DNA from: Herbaspirillum sp. GW103 | GTDB taxonomy: Bacteria > Pseudomonadota > Gammaproteobacteria > Burkholderiales > Burkholderiaceae_D | Direction: 5' to 3' | NCBI RefSeq assembly: GCF_000261365.1 | Contig: NZ_AJVC01000004.1 | Span: 248,001-312,000 of the forward strand | Length of the DNA: 64,000 nt | Part shown: one piece after another, positions 27,876 to 35,888 of the stretch | Position numbering within the stretch: position 1 is the first letter of the stretch | Layout of the letters: every line of letters begins with the position of its first letter | Made by a program: the position numbers and the translations under genes | The notes under the pieces: generated by a model | The model's input: the letters and a program-made list of their open reading frames with translations, nothing else | What the model was told of the DNA's origin: nothing | The model's database searches: none

Positions 27876-27908
27876 AAAATGCCTGCTCTTCGGAGCAGGC
27901 ATTTTTTT
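27876..27908 (+). terminator. Terminator of mgtA
   Basis: ATGCCTGCTC pairs with GAGCAGGCAT around a TTCG tetraloop, followed by a run of seven T. It lies 25 bp past the mgtA stop. Confidence 0.93.
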
Positions 27909-27926
27909 GACCAAGGCAGGCGCGCA

Positions 27927-28829
27927 TCAGCCTCGGATATAGGCCCCCAATCCCGCCACCAACGCAGCAAAAGTCACGGCACAACGCGGACTGGCGCGCA
28001 GATCCTCGTGCATGGCGATCCAGGTTTCCATCTTGACCGAGAATTTCCTGGGCAGCAGATGTACCAGCGCCTCTTCCCTGGCCGCCACGCCCACCTGGCA
28101 AATCCCGATACCGAAGCCCGCACGAATGGCGGCCAGTTGCGCCAGATCACTATCGGCCCGAAACGCCAGGCCGGTGCGCGAGAGCCAGGGGAATTGTTCC
28201 AGCACCTTGCGCACGTAGGCATTCTCCTGGTCGAAACCAATGAGCGCATGGCCGGCCAGCGCGGCGATTGACTGCGGGACTCCGTGCGCCGCCAGGTAAC
28301 GCTGGTGCGCATGCAATCCGACTTCGATGTTGCCCAGCCGCTTGGCCACCAGCGCATCCTGGGCCGGCTTGAACATGCGCACGGCAATATCGGCCTCGCG
28401 CTGCAACAGGTCATCGGCCCGGTTCGACATTACCAGCTCGATGCACAGGCCCGGATGACGATGCTTGAGTTCGGCCAGGATGGGTGGCAGCACCTCCACG
28501 CTGACGACCTCGCTGGCAGTGAGCCTGACGGTACCTCGCACTTCCCTGCCGTGACTACTGGCGACCCGGCGCAGCGCGGCAGAGGTGGCCGCGATGCCGG
28601 CCGCATAGGGCTTCAGTTCCAGCGCCGCATCCGTAGGTGAAAAACCATCAAAGGAACGCACGAACAGCTTGAGCCCCAGTGCCGCTTCCAGTTGCTCGAT
28701 GTGGCGCCCCACGGTGGGCTGCGTCAGGCCCATCTCGCGTCCGGCCGCCGAGAGCGATCCCGTTTCCAGGACCTTGAGGAAACTGCGGTACCACTCCCAG
28801 TTGGGTTCGATGTCGGCCACGGTATTCAT
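27927..28829 (-). CDS. LysR-family transcriptional regulator
   Basis: The 300-residue protein has an N-terminal winged helix-turn-helix (GSLSAAGREMGLTQPTVGRHI at about residues 24-44, written as one motif region) and a LysR effector domain with SEVVSVEVLPPIL and FGIGICQVG. It belongs to the group often set beside an oxidoreductase gene that it controls. It is divergent from the NAD-epimerase gene at 28929 with a dyad between them. Confidence 0.9.
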   Translation of the reverse strand: MNTVADIEPNWEWYRSFLKVLETGSLSAAGREMGLTQPTVGRHIEQLEAALGLKLFVRSFDGFSPTDAALELKPYAAGIAATSAALRRVASSHGREVRGTVRLTASEVVSVEVLPPILAELKHRHPGLCIELVMSNRADDLLQREADIAVRMFKPAQDALVAKRLGNIEVGLHAHQRYLAAHGVPQSIAALAGHALIGFDQENAYVRKVLEQFPWLSRTGLAFRADSDLAQLAAIRAGFGIGICQVGVAAREEALVHLLPRKFSVKMETWIAMHEDLRASPRCAVTFAALVAGLGAYIRG

Positions 28830-28853
28830 TTATGTATAGCTGCCAGGCTAATT

Positions 28854-28887
28854 TATGCAATTTTCATTTATACCTCAATTTTGCATA
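28854..28887. promoter_or_regulatory. Candidate LysR operator between divergent genes
   Basis: TATGCAA (28854-28860) and TTGCATA (28881-28887) are exact inverted repeats with a 20-bp AT-rich spacer, placed between the LysR gene and the epimerase gene. The wide spacing means it may be two half sites. Confidence 0.45.
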
Positions 28888-28928
28888 CTGGGGATGTTCA
28901 CACTCACGCCCTCACCCAGGAGAACCCC

Positions 28929-29879
28929 ATGTCCAGGATTGCCCTCTTCGGCGCCGCCGGTGCCATCGGCCGAAGCATCGCCTCTGCCATCAGTGCCCAA
29001 GGGCAGCCTTACCGCGTGGTCGGGCGCAATGAAACCAGCTTGCGCAAGGCCTTCGGCGCCGATCCCCTGGCCGAGATCATCACCTGGGATCCCGATTCCC
29101 CGGCCTCGGTCGAAGCGGCGGCGCACGGCATCGATACGCTGATCTACCTGGTGGGCGTGCACTACACGCAGTTCGAACTGCATCCGGAACTGATGCGCAA
29201 GACCCTGGCCGGTGCCATCCGCGCGGGCGTCAAGCAGATCCTCCTCATCGGTACGGTGTACCCCTACGGTCTGCCGCAGTCCTCGCCGATACGCGAAGAC
29301 CATCCGCGCAAACCGCATACCTTCAAGGGCCGCATGCGCAAGGCGCAGGAAGACCTGCTGATGCAGGCGCACGAGGAAGGCCACCTCCGTGCAGCCGTAT
29401 TGCGCCTGCCGGATTTCTACGGCCCTGGCGTCGAAGCCAGTTTCCTGCATGGCGCGATCAAGGCCGCAGCCCAGGGCGGCACAGCCGACCTGATCGGGCC
29501 GCTGGACCGTCCGCACGAGTTCGTCTTCGTGCCCGATGTCGGGCCGGTAGTGGCCAGGCTGGTCAGCACGCCTGCCGCCTTCGGCAAGGTGTGGCACCTG
29601 GCCGGTGCCGGCGTGACGACACAGAAGGCCCTGGTTGCGGAAATGGAACGCCAGACCGGACGCAAGCTGAAAAAACGCGTGGCAGGCAAGACCATGCTGC
29701 GGCTCATCGGACTCTTCCATCCGATGATGCGCGAGCTGGTGGAGATGCACTATCTGCAGACGCAGCCAGTGATCATGGATGATACGGCGCTACAGCAATT
29801 GATCGGGCCGATCAGGAAGACGCCTTATGGTGAGGGGATAAGGATGGCGCTGCAAGCCCAGGGCGGGAGGCGCTCCTGA
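28929..29879 (+). CDS. NAD(P)-binding epimerase/reductase (atypical SDR)
   Basis: The 316-residue protein has an N-terminal Rossmann motif GAAGAIG (residues 8-14), a VYPYGLP segment where extended SDRs carry the active-site tyrosine region, and RLPDFYGPGV. It is an NAD-dependent epimerase/dehydratase-type protein of the kind often annotated NAD-dependent sugar epimerase; the classical YxxxK is not clear, so the reaction is uncertain. An AGGAG lies before the ATG. The divergent LysR gene probably regulates it. Confidence 0.8.
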   Translation: MSRIALFGAAGAIGRSIASAISAQGQPYRVVGRNETSLRKAFGADPLAEIITWDPDSPASVEAAAHGIDTLIYLVGVHYTQFELHPELMRKTLAGAIRAGVKQILLIGTVYPYGLPQSSPIREDHPRKPHTFKGRMRKAQEDLLMQAHEEGHLRAAVLRLPDFYGPGVEASFLHGAIKAAAQGGTADLIGPLDRPHEFVFVPDVGPVVARLVSTPAAFGKVWHLAGAGVTTQKALVAEMERQTGRKLKKRVAGKTMLRLIGLFHPMMRELVEMHYLQTQPVIMDDTALQQLIGPIRKTPYGEGIRMALQAQGGRRS

Positions 29880-30107
29880 GCGGGCGACAAGGCCGCACGA
29901 CTTGATCGCTGGCTGAGCTTGAGCGCGCACCGACGCCATCGCGGGACGCCCCCCTTGGATGCCGATAGCGAACGTCTCAAGCATGGCCTGCTTGCGCGAC
30001 CATCAGCCACCATTCTCACCTTGCCGTGCGTCAGCAAGTCGGCGGCTTGCGAATCGCACGGCATCAAGGCGTTTTTTGGTGACCGGAAGCGGGAAGGACA
30101 GAACAGT

Positions 30108-31091
30108 TCAGCTCTGCAGCAGGTGGCGGATGGCGTCACGCTCTTCCAGCAACTCATTGACGGCACCCTGCAGGCGTTCGCTCGCGAATGTATCGATGGA
30201 CAGACCATTGACGCGTTCGATACGGCCGTCCTCGCAACGGACGGGCACGCCAAAAAAGATCCCTTCCGGAATCCCGTAATCGCCATTTGAGGGCAGGCTC
30301 ATCGATACCCAACGCCCCTGGCTGCCGCACACCCAATCGCGCATGTGATCCACCGCAGCACTGGCGGCCGATGCCGCCGATGACTTGCCGCGCGCCTCGA
30401 TGACCGCACTGCCACGCTGCGCCACCTGGGGGATGAAGATCTCGCGGTTCCATTGCTCGTCCTGGATTCTCAGCGGTGCCGGCTCTCCTCGGACCAACGC
30501 GAAACGGTAATCGGCATACATGGTGGGCGAATGATTACCCCACACTACCACCTGCTCCAGGCTGTCCACCGGCTCACCCAAGCGCTTGGCCAGCATGGCG
30601 CGGGCGCGGTTATGGTCCAGCCGCATCATCGCGCTGAAACAGGACGGGTCGAGATTGGGCGCGGCGCTCATCGCGATGAGGGCGTTCGTATTGGCCGGGT
30701 TGCCCACCACGAGCACCTTCACCGTGCGGCTGGCAACTGCATTGAGTGCACGCCCCTGACGCACGAAGACGTCGGCATTGGCGGCCAGCAGGTCTCGTCG
30801 CTCCATGCCCTTCTGACGCGGCTGCGCGCCCACCAGAATCGCATAGTCAACCTGAGCGAAGGCCTGCTCGGCATCGTCGGTACAGACTACGTCGCGCAGC
30901 AGCGGAAAGGCGCAGTCCTGCAGTTCCATTTCCACGCCGCGCAGCGCGGCCTGAGCCGCCGGGACATCCAGCAGCCGCAAGCTGACGGGTTGGTCGTGGC
31001 CGAGCATGTCGCCGTTGGCGATGCGAAAGACCAGGGAATATCCGATTTGACCGGCGGCGCCAGTGACGGCGATGTGCTTGATAGGTTTCAT
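30108..31091 (-). CDS. mdh: Malate dehydrogenase
   Basis: The 327-residue protein has the NAD-binding motif GAAGQIG (11-17), substrate-loop [28 protein letters not shown] and the catalytic-histidine segment [12 protein letters not shown]. It interconverts malate and oxaloacetate. The usual GARPRGPGM loop reads GAQPRQKGM here, a small departure near the active site; the catalytic arginines remain. It stands alone, not in a TCA-cycle cluster, so it may be a second, paralogous enzyme. The ATG at 31091 was chosen because the protein then begins [11 protein letters not shown] as in the family. Confidence 0.88.
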   Translation of the reverse strand: MKPIKHIAVTGAAGQIGYSLVFRIANGDMLGHDQPVSLRLLDVPAAQAALRGVEMELQDCAFPLLRDVVCTDDAEQAFAQVDYAILVGAQPRQKGMERRDLLAANADVFVRQGRALNAVASRTVKVLVVGNPANTNALIAMSAAPNLDPSCFSAMMRLDHNRARAMLAKRLGEPVDSLEQVVVWGNHSPTMYADYRFALVRGEPAPLRIQDEQWNREIFIPQVAQRGSAVIEARGKSSAASAASAAVDHMRDWVCGSQGRWVSMSLPSNGDYGIPEGIFFGVPVRCEDGRIERVNGLSIDTFASERLQGAVNELLEERDAIRHLLQS

Positions 31092-31466
31092 GATGGGACC
31101 CGTTGAATGTGGATGGACTTGCGGTGCGACCTCTCGTGGGCCACACCGTGAGGCCACTCTACGCAAAGAGAACAAAGCTGTAAAACAACTTAATTTTGTT
31201 ATATCGATCAATAAATCAGGTAGATCAATTTTGCAGTGCCTCTTGACGGCGCCCGCGCATCACCACGTTGGGCTATGTGCATAACCCGCCGGCACCGGTC
31301 TGGGTTATCTGATTTTTATATGGCTTTATCCACTGGCACGTCTATTCCCGATCAGGAGCTCCGAATGCAAAAACGCCCGCGATATGCAGGCGCTTTCTTG
31401 GAAAGACGAGTTCCGCTTCCGGCCGTCAGCCGACTTCCGTGGCACTTCTGTCGATGAACACCATAG
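31092..31466. other. Intergenic region between mdh and the cupin gene
   Basis: No gene is supported in this 375-bp stretch. It contains an AT-rich segment upstream of mdh with the dyad AACAA-N7-TTGTT (31184-31200), which may be part of the mdh promoter, and the terminator of the cupin operon at 31367-31393. Confidence 0.5.
31367..31393 (-). terminator. Terminator of the DUF1348-TetR-cupin operon
   Basis: On the minus strand GCGCCTGC pairs with GCGGGCGT (two G-U pairs) around ATATC and is followed by TTTTT. It lies about 75 bp past the cupin stop. Confidence 0.65.
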
Positions 31467-31967
31467 TCACTTCCGCGCCAACCGTTCAATCAGTTCTTTG
31501 TGCTGCGACCAGTCTTCCAGCAGCTGATCTGCCTGCGCGATTTCAAACGCATCAAATTCGAAGCCCGGCGCCACCGTGCACCCGACCAGGCTATAGCCCT
31601 CCCGAACCGTGCACTCGGCCGCAAACCAGGCGCCTGCCGGGACCAGCGCCTGGAAATGGGCGCCCTCATGCTCCAGCGCATTGCCCAGGCACAAGGTCTG
31701 AAGCTCCCCCTGCGGCAGCAGGACATGGACGTGCAGGGGGTCGCCTTCATAGAAGTGCCACATCTCTTCCGAATCGATACGGTGCCAGGTTGACCGGTCC
31801 CCGCCAGCAAGCAGGTAATAGATGGCGGTCGCCGCCGAGCGGCCAGCACCGCCCGATGCGCGCGCTACACGCTCCGGGCTGCGATGGCTCTCCCGAAAGA
31901 AACCGCCCTCCGGATGGGGTTCAAGATTGAGGTGTGAAATCAATTCTTCGAGGCGATGTCGGGACAT
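31467..31967 (-). CDS. Cupin_5 (DUF985) family protein
   Basis: The 166-residue protein matches DUF985: LNLEPHPEGGFFRE at the start, TAIYYLLAGG, WHRIDSEEMWHFYEGDPL with the cupin histidines, and a C-terminal LVGCTVAPGFEFDAFE. It is a small cytosolic beta-barrel protein with unknown substrate. I placed the start at the ATG at 31967; a TTG at 32003 is possible. It is the last gene of a three-gene operon with a TetR regulator. Confidence 0.85.
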   Translation of the reverse strand: MSRHRLEELISHLNLEPHPEGGFFRESHRSPERVARASGGAGRSAATAIYYLLAGGDRSTWHRIDSEEMWHFYEGDPLHVHVLLPQGELQTLCLGNALEHEGAHFQALVPAGAWFAAECTVREGYSLVGCTVAPGFEFDAFEIAQADQLLEDWSQHKELIERLARK

Positions 31968-32005
31968 GTTCTGGGTGATGGACGGGTTGAAGGGGGATAT
32001 CAATA

Positions 32006-32563
32006 TCAGCTTAAAAGCCGTTTCTCAAAGCGCTTCAATGTCTCCGCAAACACATCGGTACTGTCCAGCGCGCGCGCCAGCACCAGTGCCCCCTGTATTC
32101 CCCCCACGACCTCTTCGGCCAGCGCACGGGCTTCCTTGGGCTTGCGCCCGGTGCGCACCAGCGCCGAGGCCAGCGCCTCGATCCAGGCGGCAAAGTAATC
32201 ACGCACCATCACCGCAAAGCGGTCGCGCTCATTGCCCAGCGCGAACACGCCCACCAGGCAAACCCGTTGCCCCGACAGGAAGTAGCGACTCACATCGCCG
32301 AACATGGCCTTGATCCCCGCAACCGCATCTTCGCTCTCGTTCAACGGATCAAACACATGCCGCCTGAACCACGCATCCACATGGCTCAGCACGGCTTCGG
32401 CCATTTCCTCTTTGCCACCAGGGAAAAAGTGATAGATGCTGCCCTTGCCCAGCCTGGTCCCTTCGCTGATGCGCGCCAGGCTCGCCCCCTCGAAACCGTA
32501 GGTGCGAAACACTTCCGCCAGCAAGGGGATCACATCGTCCTTTTCCGCAATGACTCTAGCCAT
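32006..32563 (-). CDS. TetR/AcrR-family regulator
   Basis: The 185-residue protein has an N-terminal TetR helix-turn-helix (FRTYGFEGASLARISE then GKGSIYHFFPGGKEEM) and a C-terminal helical ligand domain with a conserved-looking CLVGVFALG segment. It lies 9 bp after the DUF1348 gene in the same direction. A dyad upstream of the DUF1348 gene suggests that it represses its own operon. The inducer is unknown. Confidence 0.9.
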   Translation of the reverse strand: MARVIAEKDDVIPLLAEVFRTYGFEGASLARISEGTRLGKGSIYHFFPGGKEEMAEAVLSHVDAWFRRHVFDPLNESEDAVAGIKAMFGDVSRYFLSGQRVCLVGVFALGNERDRFAVMVRDYFAAWIEALASALVRTGRKPKEARALAEEVVGGIQGALVLARALDSTDVFAETLKRFEKRLLS

Positions 32564-32572
32564 TCATTTTCC

Positions 32573-33043
32573 TCAGATACCGAAATCGCTCAGCCCGGGA
32601 TGATCGGCCGGGCGTGGGCCGCTATTGTCCCACAGGAATTTGCGTTCTTCCGGCTTGATCGGATGCTCATTGATGCAGGCGTGACGATGGTGCATCAGGC
32701 CGTTCTCGTCGAATTCCCAGTTCTCATTGCCGTAGGCGCGATACCACTGGCCGGAGTCGTCATGGTACTCGTAGGCGAAACGCACCGCGATACGCGCACC
32801 GTCAAAGGCCCACAGCTCCTTGACCAGTCGGTAATCCAGCTCGCGCGTCCATTTGCGCTTGAGCAAGGCGGTGATCGCTTCGCGGCCCTGGGCGAACTCG
32901 GCACGATTGCGCCACCAGCTGTCTTCGGTATAGGCAAGCGCGACCTTTTCGGCATCGCGGGTGTTCCAGCCGTTCTCGGCGAGACGAACTTTTTCGATGG
33001 CGGTTTCACGGGTGAACGGCGGAAGCGGCGGACGGATCGACAT
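32573..33043 (-). CDS. DUF1348 (SnoaL/NTF2-like) protein
   Basis: The 156-residue protein matches DUF1348: [49 protein letters not shown] and [10 protein letters not shown]. The fold is NTF2-like; members are commonly encoded next to TetR regulators and oxidoreductases, but the activity is not known. AGGAG lies before the ATG. It is the first gene of the operon with tetR and the cupin. Confidence 0.9.
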   Translation of the reverse strand: MSIRPPLPPFTRETAIEKVRLAENGWNTRDAEKVALAYTEDSWWRNRAEFAQGREAITALLKRKWTRELDYRLVKELWAFDGARIAVRFAYEYHDDSGQWYRAYGNENWEFDENGLMHHRHACINEHPIKPEERKFLWDNSGPRPADHPGLSDFGI

Positions 33044-33059
33044 GGTTATTCTCCTTTAA

Positions 33060-33094
33060 TGTACCGATCAACACACTATGTACTGTTCGGTACA
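33060..33094 (-). promoter_or_regulatory. Candidate TetR operator upstream of the DUF1348 gene
   Basis: TGTACCGA (33060-33067) and TCGGTACA (33087-33094) are exact inverted repeats. ACCGATCAAC occurs in direct orientation at 33063-33072 and again at 33104-33113. Position right upstream of the operon fits autorepression by its TetR protein. Confidence 0.55.
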
Positions 33095-33222
33095 GCCAAT
33101 ATAGACCGATCAACTTTGATTGGCAAGCATTTTTGCCGCGCCATGTCGCATTGGCGACACCCGCTTCGTGAGACCATCAACCTGGAGACTGCTGCAAACG
33201 CGCAGGAGCGCCAGCACCAATG

Positions 33223-33252
33223 AAAAAGGCCCGCTTGGTGGAGCAGGCCTTC
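33223..33252 (-). terminator. Terminator of the hybrid kinase-CheR-CheB-REC kinase operon
   Basis: On the minus strand AAGGCCTGCT pairs with AGCGGGCCTT and is followed by TTTC, about 40 bp past the last gene of the operon. Confidence 0.75.
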
Positions 33253-33289
33253 ATCTCATGCAGTGGCGATCAACGGGGTTGAGCGTTCG

Positions 33290-34408
33290 TCAGCGCCTTG
33301 GCAACCTCACCGTCACCATGGTCTGCACCTGATCGTCCGAGGTCATGGTGATACTCCCCCCATGCGCCTTGACGATCTGCTGTGCGATGAACAACCCGAG
33401 CCCGAGTCCTTCCTTGCGGCCGACCTCGCGCTCGCCGCCACGGAAGGGGTCGAAAATCACCGGCAGCAAGGCCGCCGGAATCACGCCCCGATTGGCGATG
33501 GTCATCACCACTTCCCGCTCGCTGCGGCCATCGATACCGATGCAGATCGGGCTGCCCGGCGCACCGTGCTGCAAGGCATTGCCCAGCAGATTGGCCGCCA
33601 CCTGGCCGAGGCGGTCGCCGTCCCAATAGCCGTTGTCATCGCCTTCGATGCGGCGCTCCACGACGCTACCCGGATAGGTGGTCTGGTACTCCTGCACCAC
33701 CCGTTCGGTGATCTCGCCCAGGCAGGCACTGGCACGTACCAGCGGGATGCCGCCGGCCAGTCGCGCACGGGCCAGGTCAAGCATGTTCTCGATCAGCTTG
33801 GCCATGCGCTTGCCGCCATTGAGGATTTGCTGCGAGGCCTTCTGCGCCACCTCATCCTTGTAGGTCCGCTGCAAGAGCGTTGCGGCCATCACCACCGCAC
33901 TCAAGGGATTGCGCAGATCGTGACCGAGGATGGCCACGAACATCTCATTCATGCGCAGGGTCTCGGTGCGCTCCTTCAACTCCAGCGCCAGCAACTGCTT
34001 CTGGCGATACAGCTGGAAGAACACCTCGGCCTTGTTGCGCAGGATGTGTGGTTCGATGGGCTTGTAGAGAAAATCCACCGCGCCGCTCTCATACCCTTTG
34101 AACAGGCGACGCTCGTCCCGCACACCGGCCGTGACGAAGATCAGCGGGACGTTGCGGGTACGCTCGCTGCCACGAATCAGCTCGGCCAACTCGAAACCGT
34201 CCATGTCCGGCATCTGCACGTCCAGGAAAGCCAGCGCCACCTCATGCTGCAACAGCAGTTCGAGCGCTTCCAGGCCCGAACGCGCCAGCAGCAGTTCCAC
34301 ATCGTCCCGCTGCAGCAGGGCGGAGAGGGCCAACAAGTTTTCTTCGAGATCATCGACCAGCAGGAATTTCACCCGCGGCAGGTCTCTCTCTTTATGCTTT
34401 TCTGTCAC
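33290..34408 (-). CDS. Receiver-histidine kinase hybrid
   Basis: The 372-residue cytosolic protein has a receiver domain at about 13-130 with D63 (FLDVQMPDMDG) and a kinase core with H163 in ILGHDLRNPLSAV and ATP-binding motifs NLLGNALQHG and GLGLGLFIAQQI. The receiver comes before the kinase, so it likely relays a signal from an upstream kinase. Its ATG overlaps the cheB stop by 4 nt, and it is the last gene of a four-gene signalling operon. Confidence 0.9.
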   Translation of the reverse strand: MTEKHKERDLPRVKFLLVDDLEENLLALSALLQRDDVELLLARSGLEALELLLQHEVALAFLDVQMPDMDGFELAELIRGSERTRNVPLIFVTAGVRDERRLFKGYESGAVDFLYKPIEPHILRNKAEVFFQLYRQKQLLALELKERTETLRMNEMFVAILGHDLRNPLSAVVMAATLLQRTYKDEVAQKASQQILNGGKRMAKLIENMLDLARARLAGGIPLVRASACLGEITERVVQEYQTTYPGSVVERRIEGDDNGYWDGDRLGQVAANLLGNALQHGAPGSPICIGIDGRSEREVVMTIANRGVIPAALLPVIFDPFRGGEREVGRKEGLGLGLFIAQQIVKAHGGSITMTSDDQVQTMVTVRLPRR

Positions 34409-35040
34409 CTGCTTTCCTTTTTCTGGTCATTCCCCGTTACGCCCAGCGAGCGCAACAAATCGGCGATCTGCGAGAGCGTGAGCACATGATCGATCTGTCC
34501 CAATGCCAATGCCTGTGCCGGCATGTAAGGCACCTGTGCCTGTTGCGGACTTTGTACCACGGTAACGCCGCCGGCGCGCGCAATGGCCTGCAATCCGGCC
34601 GCACCATCGTGATTGCCACCGGTCAGCACGATGCCCAGCAGGCGCTCACGATAGACATCGGCGGCCGATTCGAAGAGCACATCGATGGCCGGACGCGAAT
34701 AGTTCACCAGCTCATCGTTGGACATGGCCAGTATCGGACCTTCGTCGCCGCGATCGACCAGCAAATGATAATCCGGTGGGGCAAAGTAGATCATGCCGGG
34801 CTGTACCGGCTCCTTGTCCTGCGCCTCCACCACCGGCTGGCGGCAGCGGTCGGCGAAGATGGTGGCCAGCAGACTGGGGCGCTCGCGCGGAATATGCAGC
34901 ACCACCATGGTCGCCACACGCGCACCACGCTGCAGCGCCGGCAGGATTTCCGACAAGGCTTCCACCCCACCGGCAGACGCACCGATGACGATCGCATCAA
35001 TGGCACGCCCCCCCAGGGCCGGCAGCGGGACGGAGCTCAC
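34405..35040 (-). CDS. cheB: CheB-type methylesterase domain protein (no receiver)
   Basis: The 211-residue protein is the catalytic part of CheB alone: GASAGG with S22, VVLHIP with H49, and TGGNHDGAAGL with D145 form the catalytic triad. The N-terminal receiver that normally gates CheB is missing, so activity must be controlled otherwise, perhaps by partners of the operon. GGNHDG replaces the more usual GMGNDG. It overlaps cheR (4 nt) and the downstream REC-kinase (4 nt). Confidence 0.9.
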   Translation of the reverse strand: MSSVPLPALGGRAIDAIVIGASAGGVEALSEILPALQRGARVATMVVLHIPRERPSLLATIFADRCRQPVVEAQDKEPVQPGMIYFAPPDYHLLVDRGDEGPILAMSNDELVNYSRPAIDVLFESAADVYRERLLGIVLTGGNHDGAAGLQAIARAGGVTVVQSPQQAQVPYMPAQALALGQIDHVLTLSQIADLLRSLGVTGNDQKKESR

Positions 35041-35888
35041 AGGTCCCCCTTTTTCTGGAAGATGCGATCTTCCCGCACCACTTCATCGAAGGCAGGACCG
35101 TGCGTCGAGAACCGCATCGACTCCTTTGAACCCAGTCCCAGGAAGCCCTTGCGCACCAGCGACTCGCGGAACAGGCCGAGCGCACGTTCCTGCAGATGGC
35201 GATTGAAATAGATCAGCACGTTGCGGCAGGACACCAGGTGCATTTCGGCAAAGACGCTGTCGGTGGCCAGGCTGTGATCGGAAAAGACCACGTTCTTGCG
35301 CAGTGATTTGTCGAAAACCACGGCCCCGTAGGCGGCCGTATAGTAATCCGAAAGCGAGGTCCTGGCTCCGGATTTCTGGTGATTGCTGGTGAAACCGGGG
35401 ATACGGTCGAGCTCGTAGACGCCCGCCTCGGCCTTCTTGAGGGCGGCCTGGTTGATATCGGTAGCATAGATGATGCTGCGTTCCAGCAGCCCTTCCTCGC
35501 GCAGCAGGATCGCCAGCGAATAGACTTCCTCGCCGCTGCTGCAACCAGCCACCCAGATCTTGAGCGAAGGATAGGTGCGCAGCAATGGAATCACCTTCTC
35601 ACGCAGCGCAAGAAAATAGCTGGGGTCGCGGAACATCTCGCTGACCTGTACCGTCAGGTAATCCATGAGCGCCGGGAACACGGTCGCATCATGCAGTACC
35701 TTGTCCTGCAACTGCGACAGCGTCTCGCAGCCGAAACGGATCATGGCCGTGGCCAGTCGGCGCTTCAACGACGCGCCAGCATAGCCGCGAAAATCGCAGT
35801 GATACTTGAGGTAGATGGCATCGAGCAACAACTGCATCTCGATATCGAAATGCTGGTTGGCCAGCGCCTGGTTTATTTCGGCATCCAT
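35037..35888 (-). CDS. cheR: CheR-type protein-glutamate methyltransferase
   Basis: The 283-residue protein matches CheR: N-terminal helical part with FRGYAGASLKRRLATAM, VSEMFRDPSYF, the SAM-binding VAGCSSGEEVYSLA, ATDINQAAL and SCRNVLIYFN. It methylates glutamates on receptor-like proteins, but no chemoreceptor or cheA/cheW gene lies near. The ATG at 35888 was chosen; it overlaps the 3' end of the hybrid kinase by 16 nt, and the product then begins MDAEINQAL. Confidence 0.9.
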   Translation of the reverse strand: MDAEINQALANQHFDIEMQLLLDAIYLKYHCDFRGYAGASLKRRLATAMIRFGCETLSQLQDKVLHDATVFPALMDYLTVQVSEMFRDPSYFLALREKVIPLLRTYPSLKIWVAGCSSGEEVYSLAILLREEGLLERSIIYATDINQAALKKAEAGVYELDRIPGFTSNHQKSGARTSLSDYYTAAYGAVVFDKSLRKNVVFSDHSLATDSVFAEMHLVSCRNVLIYFNRHLQERALGLFRESLVRKGFLGLGSKESMRFSTHGPAFDEVVREDRIFQKKGDL

